From: a virus
IMG/VR virus record: IMGVR_UViG_3300021378_000173
Coordinates: 1 to 23,122 of that record
Length of the DNA: 23,122 nucleotides
Direction: 5' to 3' (one strand)
Numbering within the stretch: the first letter of the stretch is position 1; every line of letters begins with the position of its first letter. This document shows positions 1 to 6,870 of the stretch, one piece after another. The translations under genes and the position numbers were made by a program. The notes beneath the pieces were generated by a model that worked only from the letters and a program-made list of their open reading frames with translations, was not told where the DNA came from and did not search any database.

Positions 1-1834
1 TATCGCCAATGATGCGTGTGGCAGACCCAGTTACTGAGGTCACAATATTGTTTGCAGTTGTGTCTGACCAGACGCCGCCTGTCGCATAGAACGTCATTGA
101 GCCTCGCGAACCATCCGCACCATCCGAACCATCCGCACCATCCGCACCATCCGAACCATCCGCACCATCCGCACCATCCGAACCATCCGCACCGTCCGCA
201 CCGTCCGCACCGTCCGCACCACCCGCGCCATCACTGCCCTGCGGCCCTTGCGCCCCAGTCCTGGATTTGCTGAAAGACTGAATCTTGGTGACGGAGAACG
301 AGCTGCCGCCAGCAGTTCGACCAGATATAGAGTAGGTGATTGTGGCGGTATTCGCTGCGGTCAGGAAGTTTGCGTGGCTGTTGACCGTGGCAAACAAGCC
401 TGAGTCAGTGATAGATCCTGGAGTAATGCCTGAGCCTGCAGCCGACACAGTCCATGTGCCGTTGCTTGTTCCTGATCCGTTGTATGAAAGCTCGGCCGCC
501 CCCTCGTAAACTCGAATCTGTGTGCCAGATCCTGTATAACTGATCACGTTACCAGATGCGTCAGCCGATACCGAGTGCGCATCATTACTAAGGATGGCGG
601 TAATGGCGTTTGATCCATCGGACAATCTGGCAATTGTGAAGTCGTCGCTGTAGTTAAAGCCATCCTGCGTGGCTGTGGCGCTAAACACCACAACATCAGT
701 GTTCATGGATGTGCGGGACACTGATAGCGCGTTACCGCTTGGCAATGATCCGCCGTAGGATCCGCTCAACACCGACCAAGCGGGTATTGCTGTTAGCCCG
801 CCCAGTTTATTGGCGGTGATCGTAATGCTAGTACCGTCCCATGACCCGGAGGAGTCCTGTTTAAAAACATTGGTTGGCGCTGTCAAAGATAGGGAGCGAG
901 AAACCTGCTGCAACTCTAAGCCAGTGGCATTGATCCTAACCTGGCCATTGATGTATACACCAGAAGCATCTACACCAAAAGGAATGTTGTTTAGATTCGG
1001 ACTAGTGGTCAGTCCACCGGAATAGTTTGGCGCAACAATCGCAAATTTATCGGCCGAGATTAAGAATGCGGACGAAGGGACGCCATTGACTTCCTCTGCC
1101 GCCACCCCGAATCCTGCGAGCGCGCCACCAGCTTGAACCTTGAGTGTGTATTGGCTGCGCAAACCATCAACGAAGCTAACCTGCGTCGTGAGTTCTTCTT
1201 CCAGCAAGGCGCGACCAGGTGTCCCATCTTGGTAGTAATTGCCCAAACTTGACTCAAGCTGAGTGACTTGCGTCGCTGTGGCCTGGGTGCTATTGACGTA
1301 TGCAGCCTGTACCTCACGGATGCCGGCCTGGTTCACTCCAAGAGCCGCAGTAACCTCCTCAACCTTAATGGCCACAGATCGGTTTGCGTCCTGAATCTTG
1401 GTTTCGAGGCGCTGAATATCTGCGCCACGCTGGGCAGCTTCTTCGGCGATGCTCTTCAGAAGTATGTTGCGTATCTCGCTCGGGAACGTATTGAATCTAT
1501 TGGGGTCATCCAAGCGCGTCAGAAGATCTCGGTACAGCCGAGTTTGGCGAATAGCATCAGCAAATTGCTGCACAGAAATCGTGGCGTTCATGCCGCCAAT
1601 CTTGATCTTTAAGTCGCCGTTGCTTTGGACAACCGTGTCGCCTTCTGCCGTCAGGTTTCGTAGCGCAGTCTCTAGATCGCGCACGGTCACGGAGCGCTCA
1701 TACAAGTTGCCACGACTGCCTTCTCGTACCTCCAGCCTCTCAGTCACCGACTGTATCCAACGCTGCAATCCGGCGTCGTCAACCGTGACCGGGGGGAGCG
1801 CTGGGAGTTTTGCTTTGCCAGTATCAACGCTCAT
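1..1834 (-). CDS. J-like central tail fibre / host-specificity protein, 3' part missing
   Basis: This virion fibre is probably at the tail tip and involved in host recognition. About 611 codons are open to the window edge, so the C-terminus is missing. The ATG at 1832-1834 overlaps the stop of the upstream gene in an ATGA junction, which fixes the start. The N-terminus (residues 9-55, with LPPVTVDDAGLQRW and VTVRDL) is of a type common at the front of phage tail proteins. Residues about 125-205 look like a coiled coil (AEEAAQRGADIQRLETKIQD). Residues about 195-300 (SSLGNYYQDGTPGRALLEEE, then FLISADKFAIV) resemble the DUF1983 region of lambda J-type proteins. Serine/threonine/glycine-rich beta segments follow to about 525, then a collagen-like Gly-X-Y tract at 530-578. 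The family assignment is from remembered patterns. Receptor binding is inferred. Confidence 0.75.
   Translation of the reverse strand, partial: MSVDTGKAKLPALPPVTVDDAGLQRWIQSVTERLEVREGSRGNLYERSVTVRDLETALRNLTAEGDTVVQSNGDLKIKIGGMNATISVQQFADAIRQTRLYRDLLTRLDDPNRFNTFPSEIRNILLKSIAEEAAQRGADIQRLETKIQDANRSVAIKVEEVTAALGVNQAGIREVQAAYVNSTQATATQVTQLESSLGNYYQDGTPGRALLEEELTTQVSFVDGLRSQYTLKVQAGGALAGFGVAAEEVNGVPSSAFLISADKFAIVAPNYSGGLTTSPNLNNIPFGVDASGVYINGQVRINATGLELQQVSRSLSLTAPTNVFKQDSSGSWDGTSITITANKLGGLTAIPAWSVLSGSYGGSLPSGNALSVSRTSMNTDVVVFSATATQDGFNYSDDFTIARLSDGSNAITAILSNDAHSVSADASGNVISYTGSGTQIRVYEGAAELSYNGSGTSNGTWTVSAAGSGITPGSITDSGLFATVNSHANFLTAANTATITYSISGRTAGGSSFSVTKIQSFSKSRTGAQGPQGSDGAGGADGADGADGADGSDGADGADGSDGADGADGSDGADGSRGSMTFYATGGVWSDTTANNIVTSVTGSATRIIGD
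101..247 (-). repeat. Collagen-like Gly-X-Asp repeat tract inside the J-like fibre
   Basis: About sixteen Gly-X-Y triplets, mostly Gly-Ala-Asp and Gly-Ser-Asp, are encoded by near-identical 9-base units (GGTGCGGAT, GGTTCGGAT, GGTGCGGAC). Ala and Ser units recur in a 27-base higher-order pattern. Collagen-like segments in phage fibres form rigid trimeric stalks. The exact DNA repetition suggests recent slippage or expansion. Confidence 0.9.
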
Positions 1835-4389
1835 GCCGCTTTCAACTCCTGTGTGTTGCTACAGATGAAGACTTGTGTGACACGAGACTTAGATGAAATT
1901 TCCAGCTCATGCTCTAGGTAACGCCCGGCCGGCAAGCGAACCGGATTGATGCTAGTGAGGTTTACTGTGTGACGCAACACACCGTCGCCGTACCACTTTA
2001 CTGTGACCGGCTCCGACTCGCTCTGCTCTCCTAAGACCCGAAGCCAAGCCATTGGTTGCTGGTCTGGCAGAGTAAACTTAATAGACTTCCAGTTTCCTGT
2101 GCGATGGTCGGCGCCACTAAACAAGGCGTTGATGGACGTAGCGTTTACCAAATAAAGCGTATCAGTCATGCGATCCACATACGCGGCGTCAGCTTGCAGA
2201 TCCGCCCGGCCGAGCTTTTGATTGTTCAGGTCAAACGTCAGACAGCCTTTTGCCCCGTTGTTAAAGAACAGGTAGTAGATATTCTCGTGTTCAATCGCGA
2301 ACATTGATGACGGGTTGAGTGCACTCCAGTCCTCGCGGGTATATAGCGAATCCGTGACCAGCTTGACGCCACGCTGATCTGCCACGCAGAGACCGTCCGG
2401 TGAAGCGTACAAAACTCCACCCTGGACAGATGCTATGGAGTCCGAAGACGCACAAGACTGATTGCTGTCCAGTTTCTGCGCACTCATCGAAGCAGAGTCT
2501 GCTCCACTTATGAAGTAAGGATTTGCTGTGGTTCCCACAAACAATGTTTGACCGAATACGCCAAGCCCAACAACAGGGAATTCAGTAACGACCTGGTACT
2601 CAATTGGCCATGCGTATGGCTGGTAAGGCTCACTAAATGCAACCGTGTTATCGATGAACCCAGCCATAATGCCGTTGGGCATACCGATCATGCCGCGAAG
2701 GTATGGGTTACTACCCACGACAGGCTTTGGCCAAACCTCTGATTGCTCATCGCTGCGATACGGCGGCTCGTTCCAACTAACAGACGGAATGACCTCGCCA
2801 AGCTCCTCGTCGTTCTTTTCGTCGATGTAAGTGGCGGTGCCAATATCAAACTCTTCCACGAACTGGAAGGTCGTCAACTGAGATCCGGTTGATGTTCTAT
2901 ACAGGCGCCACTTAACAATGTTGCGAGTAGCAAAAGCCTCACCAGTGGAGGAGGTGGGTCTTGCGATGTTGACTGTGTCGTTCTGGTCAACCTCTAATAA
3001 CTCGGTTGGCTCGCTTGGTTGCGACTCCTCGCCCCAGTCTGTCACGAACGTAGCAACATAAAACCTACTCGTGATAATCCGGTCGACTGTGTCTGGCAAC
3101 AACTGACTGCGGCCACCTTGAGAGTCTATTAAGGCAGTAGACCACGATTCACTGTCGGCGGCTTCTTGCCAAGCAGAGACAACCTGGGACTCAACAGCCT
3201 GCACTAGACTGAGAGCTCGCGCTTGAATTGTCACGAGGCGGCTGTTTAATGAGTCGGCTTGGTTATTGCGGTTACTGACTGAGGTGTTGTATGCCTCAAG
3301 GGCGGTTTGATAGGCTGATACCGCAGCATCATAATTAATCCACGCCTGGTCTCGAAACAGGTTCTCGTCTAAATCGTAGTAATACTCAGGCACTGTCGGC
3401 TTGTTTGGCGCAGTCGGTCTGGTTGGTTCCGCAGCCACTTCACCGGTGTCCAGCAGCTGCTTAAATTCTTTGGCCAGTTTATCAAGCTCATCCCGCTCGG
3501 ATTTGACATATTTATTGGGGTCGATCTTTTGATTGATTTGTTCAATGAAAGTCCCAATGATTTCGTCCGAGAATGTGCGCGGAGAATCTGACGTCGGCGC
3601 TACAACAGCAGACAGCGCGGTCGTGAGCCCAGACCCATCCAGGACTACCGTATAGGGTAGGGCGTGGATTGGCACGTACACGTTACCGCCAATCGAGGAG
3701 CCGTTTACCCTAGAGACATCCAGCTTTATCTCGTTTGCTCTGGCATCAGTGATCACACCCCAAAGCATCCAATGCTGGCCGGTAATCGCGGATGGAATGC
3801 TAGCGTCGTCAGGGAACAGTAAGCCGTGACCGCTGTATACCCCCGCAAGAATCGTGGATCCTGTAAACCGCCCAGCTGGCTCGGCCGGTACAGAAACGGA
3901 AGTGTTCACGGCCTGCCGTAAAGCTGTCGCGGCTTCACCGTACAAAAACGAATCAGCTTCTTCTGATGTAAACTCATCTACCGTATTGGCAGAGATGACG
4001 GGCGTCACCGGGCGCGGAACACCAAGTACGCGATTGGCGCCATTGACGTCTATAGCTCGTGGCCTAGCCGATCCGTCTTCAATGGTGTAGTACGTGCGCT
4101 CTGTGCGCTCGTCGTTGATCTGACCCTTAACATAACAGCGCTTCTCTGTGGTTGCAATCCAGCCGGCCGTATGATCGTAGTTGAACGTTCCGTCTGCCTT
4201 TCGAGCGAAGCGGTACAGAGTCTTTGTTCCTGACGGCGCGGAAGCCACGGCGATATCTGTTCTGAGCGGGCGGAACTCGCGGATGCCAAGGAACAGATTA
4301 TTATTGATCTGGGCTGACTCTGGTGGCAACGCCCTGGGAGATGCGGATGGGACCTCACCTCCAAAGTTCTCAATCTTAGTTGCGCTCAT
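1831..4389 (-). CDS. Large tail protein, nozzle/beta-propeller type (852 residues)
   Basis: This is probably a tail-tube or nozzle component of the virion. The N-terminus (MSATKIENFGGEVP, then LPPESAQINNNLFLGIREF) and the core around residues 590-720 (FSEPYQPYAWP, PYFISGAD, GVLYASPDGLCVAD, LYTREDW) match the pattern of short-tailed phage tail proteins that fold as beta-propellers. Residues about 275-410 are helical and charged (KYVKSERDELDKLAKEFKQL), probably a coiled-coil insertion. Residues about 436-466 (YVATFVTDWGEESQPSEP) look like a fibronectin-type strand pair. The C-terminus (RVTQVFICSNTQEL) is a beta-sandwich-like ending often seen in such proteins. The ATG lies immediately beside the stop of the phosphoesterase gene, and the stop overlaps the next start by four bases, so translation is probably coupled. 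Distant homology only; an alternative is a siphovirus-type tail-tip protein. Confidence 0.65.
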   Translation of the reverse strand: MSATKIENFGGEVPSASPRALPPESAQINNNLFLGIREFRPLRTDIAVASAPSGTKTLYRFARKADGTFNYDHTAGWIATTEKRCYVKGQINDERTERTYYTIEDGSARPRAIDVNGANRVLGVPRPVTPVISANTVDEFTSEEADSFLYGEAATALRQAVNTSVSVPAEPAGRFTGSTILAGVYSGHGLLFPDDASIPSAITGQHWMLWGVITDARANEIKLDVSRVNGSSIGGNVYVPIHALPYTVVLDGSGLTTALSAVVAPTSDSPRTFSDEIIGTFIEQINQKIDPNKYVKSERDELDKLAKEFKQLLDTGEVAAEPTRPTAPNKPTVPEYYYDLDENLFRDQAWINYDAAVSAYQTALEAYNTSVSNRNNQADSLNSRLVTIQARALSLVQAVESQVVSAWQEAADSESWSTALIDSQGGRSQLLPDTVDRIITSRFYVATFVTDWGEESQPSEPTELLEVDQNDTVNIARPTSSTGEAFATRNIVKWRLYRTSTGSQLTTFQFVEEFDIGTATYIDEKNDEELGEVIPSVSWNEPPYRSDEQSEVWPKPVVGSNPYLRGMIGMPNGIMAGFIDNTVAFSEPYQPYAWPIEYQVVTEFPVVGLGVFGQTLFVGTTANPYFISGADSASMSAQKLDSNQSCASSDSIASVQGGVLYASPDGLCVADQRGVKLVTDSLYTREDWSALNPSSMFAIEHENIYYLFFNNGAKGCLTFDLNNQKLGRADLQADAAYVDRMTDTLYLVNATSINALFSGADHRTGNWKSIKFTLPDQQPMAWLRVLGEQSESEPVTVKWYGDGVLRHTVNLTSINPVRLPAGRYLEHELEISSKSRVTQVFICSNTQELKAA

Positions 4390-5331
4390 TCAAATCACTC
4401 GTTGTCCTCTGAAGTAGGCGTGCTCACCTACAACGGAACAGAATTCTGGATGCAGTAGGTTGCCGTCAATCAACGTGAGAACAGCAAAACCACTGCAATG
4501 ATTCATAGGATTGTCTTCGCCGTAATGCATGTGATCGCCGTCTATTGGCGCCAACGTTCCGCAGTCAATACCCCAGCGGTTACCGTTATAGTCACTAAAG
4601 ATCGTGGCTTGTAGGCGATGTAGGTGGCCTGTGCACATAGAGACACCAGACTTTAGTGTGTTGTTAAACGTGGCGTGCACGCCATTGTGGTACCGATGCT
4701 TAATCATTAGGTGTTGATTGACAAAGAAACTCATTGTCATCAGGGCTTCAGGGAAATGATCTTGCAAGGCAAAGCCCGGCACTCCTTCGTACTCAGGTAC
4801 TGAATTGGCGAGCTTCGACTCAAACCGCATGTCGTGATTGCCCATGCACCAGATCAACTTTGCGCCTCCGGCTGCCTGCTTAATTTCACAAAAGCGGTCG
4901 GAAACGGCCTGAAGCTCTTCTTTTACCGTAGGCATTGCAGACCAATCAGACCGAGGGTGCCTGCTAATTCTGGCGCCATCAAATAGATCTCCGTTCAATA
5001 CCACGACCTCAGGTTTCAAATCCTTAATCAGCTGAACAAATGCTTGATGAGCTGGGCTGATAACACCAGGCCAATAATGAGCGTCAGATCCAACAATAAT
5101 CACTCCGCTCTGCATCTCACACGTCATTCGAGGAGAGTGAAGTCTGCGGACAAATGACGGTGATCGGGAGTCTGGGCTAGGCAGCTTGATGCGGTGTGCA
5201 GCTTCGATCCTGCTTCTGCGCTTGTGTAGACTGCGCTCATTCATGCCAGTCTGCTGAGCGATGGCCGCTACACTAGGCGTCTTCTGCCACATCTCAATAA
5301 AATCTTTGTCACTTATTTTTTTTATGCCCAT
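4390..5331 (-). CDS. Calcineurin-like metallophosphoesterase with N-terminal helix-turn-helix-like segment
   Basis: A 313-residue protein with all the two-metal phosphoesterase motifs in order: D83-x-H85 (GSDAHYWPG), GDLFD with D115 and D118, GNHD with N165 and H166, H212, and TGHLHR with H236 and H238. Such enzymes cleave phosphomonoesters or phosphodiesters; the substrate cannot be read from sequence. Residues 8-45 (FIEMWQKTPSVAAIAQQTGM, then NERSLHKRRSRIE) look like a helix-turn-helix of the kind used in small DNA-binding or recombinase-like modules. The fusion is unusual. The gene overlaps the upstream 93-residue gene by 23 bases and abuts the tail gene, so it is expressed late with structural genes. 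A plausible role is DNA end or nucleotide processing, or host nucleic acid degradation, but this is a guess. The catalytic family call is firm. Confidence 0.85.
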   Translation of the reverse strand: MGIKKISDKDFIEMWQKTPSVAAIAQQTGMNERSLHKRRSRIEAAHRIKLPSPDSRSPSFVRRLHSPRMTCEMQSGVIIVGSDAHYWPGVISPAHQAFVQLIKDLKPEVVVLNGDLFDGARISRHPRSDWSAMPTVKEELQAVSDRFCEIKQAAGGAKLIWCMGNHDMRFESKLANSVPEYEGVPGFALQDHFPEALMTMSFFVNQHLMIKHRYHNGVHATFNNTLKSGVSMCTGHLHRLQATIFSDYNGNRWGIDCGTLAPIDGDHMHYGEDNPMNHCSGFAVLTLIDGNLLHPEFCSVVGEHAYFRGQRVI

Positions 5332-5590
5332 GCTTTAACAACCTCTGAATTGGCGGTTTTAATACCATCATTGAGACGATCATCCCGCGCGGAATTAATA
5401 GGGTCTGCGCGTGATTGGTGTGAGAAAAGGTTTGACAAACCTTGATGTGTGTCTTGGCGTCTTTTAATAGCCAGCCCACAGTGAAGCAATTCAAGACTGG
5501 CTCGTCATCCGTGAGCTCATTCCCGTCCTGCCATCCGAACTCGTGTTCGGCATCAAGCCATTCCACTAGTACAAGAGCTGGCGTGTTCAC
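5309..5590 (-). CDS. Conserved-type phage protein of unknown function (93 residues)
   Basis: I chose the GTG at 5588-5590, which overlaps the stop of the upstream coiled-coil gene as GTGA. A longer in-frame reading from 5680 would overlap that gene by about 94 bases and adds an unconvincing acidic leader. The protein begins MNTPALVLVEWLDAEHEFGW and contains FTVGWLLKDAKTHIKV and LLIPRGMIVSM. Small proteins with this pattern (a VEW-D start, a GWLL-KD middle, an IPRGMI strand) are common in phages and have no known function. It is probably a compact all-beta fold. The C-terminus is basic (KHGHKKNK) and overlaps the phosphoesterase start. The location at the end of the lysis block suggests late expression. 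Confidence 0.65.
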   Translation of the reverse strand: MNTPALVLVEWLDAEHEFGWQDGNELTDDEPVLNCFTVGWLLKDAKTHIKVCQTFSHTNHAQTLLIPRGMIVSMMVLKPPIQRLLKHGHKKNK

Positions 5591-5829
5591 TTCGGAAGGA
5601 TTTGCATCCACGTCATCACCTTCACCATGATTCCTCCAATTGCCGCTGACAATCCGCCGACCCACATCAACGTCTTCCATCCGCCTTTGGCCTCTGATAG
5701 CGTTTGATGTATTGAGGTCAACTGACCCATAACTTTCTGCATATCATTGTGCAGTCTGTTGACCTGTGCATTTAACGCCTCAATCTGTGCGTCATGTTTT
5801 CCGAGGTCGCGGTGGATTTCTTCGCTCAT
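5587..5829 (-). CDS. Coiled-coil plus transmembrane protein, holin/XhlA-like
   Basis: An 80-residue protein. Residues about 10-45 form heptad-like helix (DAQIEALNAQVNRLHNDMQ), and residues about 51-73 form one hydrophobic segment (TLMWVGGLSAAIGGIMVKVM) followed by a short tail. This layout matches XhlA-like and other small membrane proteins in phage lysis cassettes, which act with or as holins at the inner membrane. The gene sits 50 bases downstream of Rz, with a short hairpin between them, and overlaps the next start as GTGA. Because a separate two-helix holin lies upstream, this one may be a second holin, an antiholin or a membrane anchor for another lysis protein. The topology is visible in the sequence; the role is inferred. 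Confidence 0.65.
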   Translation of the reverse strand: MSEEIHRDLGKHDAQIEALNAQVNRLHNDMQKVMGQLTSIHQTLSEAKGGWKTLMWVGGLSAAIGGIMVKVMTWMQILPK

Positions 5830-5855
5830 TTGATGGCAGCCTAAATATCATATAT

Positions 5856-5875
5856 GTAAAGAGCATTTGCTTTAC
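5856..5875. other. Short inverted repeat between Rz and the coiled-coil gene
   Basis: GTAAA...TTTAC with an inner GCA/TGC pair and a two-base bulge forms a small hairpin in the only gap of the lysis cassette downstream of Rz. There is no clean U-run after it on the minus strand, so it may be an RNA processing or stability element rather than a terminator. Confidence 0.3.
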
Positions 5876-5880
5876 TTATG

Positions 5881-6342
5881 TTACTGGTGTTTGTTTGCGT
5901 CAATAACGCCATGTACGCTGTCGTACATTCGATAGCAGTACAGCAGTGCCGCTACGGCCTCGTCTGCTCTGGCAGCTTCCCTTGCAAGAAACTCCGCATC
6001 CTCTCTTGAAAGTTCTGCTCCGCTGGAGCCTTTTGGATCGGCGGAATTGTCGGGGTTACGGGATGGACGGTTGCGCAACTTGACAAGAGAGCCGTCAAGC
6101 TGACCGCGAATAGAACTGATCTCAGCATCTTTTCTCCTGGCTGATTCGCCGGCTAGAATATTGAGCTCAATCTCTTGGCGCCGCGCTTCCTTTTGAGCCC
6201 GAACCATTGCTTCCGCATACTCGCCTTGCAATGATTCGTAACGCGCCTCCCATCGCCAGCCATTGATAAACCAACCTGACAGGAAACTGACTGAGACAAT
6301 GCCAAGAAGAATAAAGACGCGCGGATCTATTGACCCATACAT
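5881..6342 (-). CDS. Rz: Rz-like i-spanin (inner-membrane spanin)
   Basis: A 153-residue protein starting at ATG 6340-6342, which overlaps the end of the lysozyme gene by 16 bases and has a GGAG ribosome-binding site about eight bases upstream. A longer in-frame reading from 6426 lies wholly inside the lysozyme gene and places a charged leader before the membrane anchor, so it was not used. Residues about 8-28 (VFILLGIVSVSFLSGWFING) form an N-terminal signal anchor. A long charged helix follows (YESLQGEYAEAMVRAQKEAR). This is the layout of Rz, whose periplasmic helix joins the outer-membrane lipoprotein Rz1 to fuse the two membranes in the last step of lysis. The identity is strongly supported by a complete Rz1 reading frame embedded within it. 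Confidence 0.85.
   Translation of the reverse strand: MYGSIDPRVFILLGIVSVSFLSGWFINGWRWEARYESLQGEYAEAMVRAQKEARRQEIELNILAGESARRKDAEISSIRGQLDGSLVKLRNRPSRNPDNSADPKGSSGAELSREDAEFLAREAARADEAVAALLYCYRMYDSVHGVIDANKHQ
5952..6128 (-). CDS. Rz1: Rz1-like outer-membrane lipoprotein (o-spanin), embedded in Rz
   Basis: A 58-residue reading frame lying wholly inside Rz in the +1 frame, with an AGGAG ribosome-binding site seven bases before its ATG at 6126-6128. The N-terminus is a classic lipoprotein signal (MLRSVLFAVSLTALLSSC): a positive residue, a hydrophobic core and a lipobox LSSC with the lipidated cysteine at residue 18. The mature part of about 41 residues is short and proline-rich (HPVTPTIPP, LPEQTRP; seven prolines), as in known Rz1 proteins. 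It pairs with the C-terminal end of Rz in the periplasm. It is easy to miss because of its size and nesting. The call is from direct translation and family layout. Confidence 0.88.
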   Translation of the reverse strand: MLRSVLFAVSLTALLSSCATVHPVTPTIPPIQKAPAEQNFQERMRSFLQGKLPEQTRP

Positions 6343-6788
6343 AAGCGGTACTCCTGCTGGCGACGCGTGACTAAGCCACGGAACTCTTTGCCACCCGCGT
6401 ACACCCAATTGAGCAACTGAGCACACGCACCCTCGTAGTCACCCGCATTGAGTTTCTTAACAAGCGTTGACCGGCAGAACGCACCGACCCCGACGTTATA
6501 CGTAAAGCTCAAGTAGGCATCGTACTCATACTGGTGCAGCGGAACGTTAATACATTTGACCATCCCTTGAGCGTGTGAGGTCGCGCTATCCAAGAGCTGA
6601 ACCATTGATCTGACCGGCGTTGTAGTCTGCCCGGGTTTTACCCCCAGGGTCTCACCAAATCCGATAGTCCAAATACCTACTGGGTCTTGGTAGGCCTGGC
6701 CAATATAGCCTTCATGCACGGCAATCCCAACCAGCGTTGAGGCACTGATGACAAGCCCCGCGACAGCAACCCGAGCGCGTTTAATCAT
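6327..6788 (-). CDS. Signal-anchor-release (SAR) endolysin, T4-type lysozyme (GH24)
   Basis: A 153-residue muralytic enzyme that cleaves the glycan strand of peptidoglycan. The catalytic triad of the T4 lysozyme family is present with exact spacing: E26 (HEGY), D35 (YQDPVG) and T41 (IWTIGFGE), that is Glu-9-Asp-6-Thr. The N-terminus (MIKRARVAVAGLVISASTLV) is basic and then weakly hydrophobic, rich in Ala/Gly/Ser. This is the mark of a SAR domain that is first exported as a membrane anchor and later released. I chose ATG 6786-6788 because it gives this N-terminus directly; a TTG-started reading from 6851 would add 21 residues and overlap the micro-ORF more deeply. The start overlaps the micro-ORF stop by eight bases and the end overlaps Rz by 16, so all are coupled. 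Cys residues (VKCIN, GAFCRS, RLCMG) may take part in activation; this is not shown. Confidence 0.88.
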   Translation of the reverse strand: MIKRARVAVAGLVISASTLVGIAVHEGYIGQAYQDPVGIWTIGFGETLGVKPGQTTTPVRSMVQLLDSATSHAQGMVKCINVPLHQYEYDAYLSFTYNVGVGAFCRSTLVKKLNAGDYEGACAQLLNWVYAGGKEFRGLVTRRQQEYRLCMGQ

Positions 6789-6870
6789 CCCTTGTCGCGA
6801 GACTGTTAACTTGTTCTGTAAGAGCGCCGTACTTAAAGGTGCCAATATCAATGATCACACCGTCATCCAT
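6781..6870 (-). CDS. 29-codon micro-ORF between holin and endolysin
   Basis: ATG at 6868-6870 to TAA at 6781-6783. It encodes MDDGVIIDIGTFKYGALTEQ followed by VNSLATRDD. It overlaps the holin stop by eight bases and the endolysin start by eight bases, so it exactly bridges the two genes. The ribosome-binding site AAGGA lies just upstream, in the last codons of the holin. The GALTEQVNSL stretch resembles the beginning of small phage coiled-coil membrane proteins of the kind encoded at 5587-5829, so it may be a truncated remnant of one. It may equally be a translational coupler for the endolysin. No function can be assigned. Confidence 0.5.
   Translation of the reverse strand: MDDGVIIDIGTFKYGALTEQVNSLATRDD

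Noticed and set aside
110-229. CRISPR-like short regular repeat
   Set aside because: The units are 9 bases, in frame, without spacers, and code for Gly-X-Asp.
16-273. Plus-strand frame rich in His/Pro/Asn repeats
   Set aside because: It is the antisense reading of the collagen-like tract; the minus-strand frame is continuous through it and has family features.
1268-1868. Two overlapping plus-strand frames of 114 and 139 codons
   Set aside because: They lie antisense to the well-supported J-like fibre and have no ribosome-binding site or recognisable features.
6343-6426. 28-residue extension of Rz
   Set aside because: It lies inside the lysozyme gene, and the membrane anchor would no longer be at the N-terminus; the ATG at 6342 has a good ribosome-binding site.
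6789-6851. TTG-started 21-residue extension of the endolysin
   Set aside because: It would bury the SAR anchor behind a polar leader; the internal ATG gives the typical N-terminus directly.
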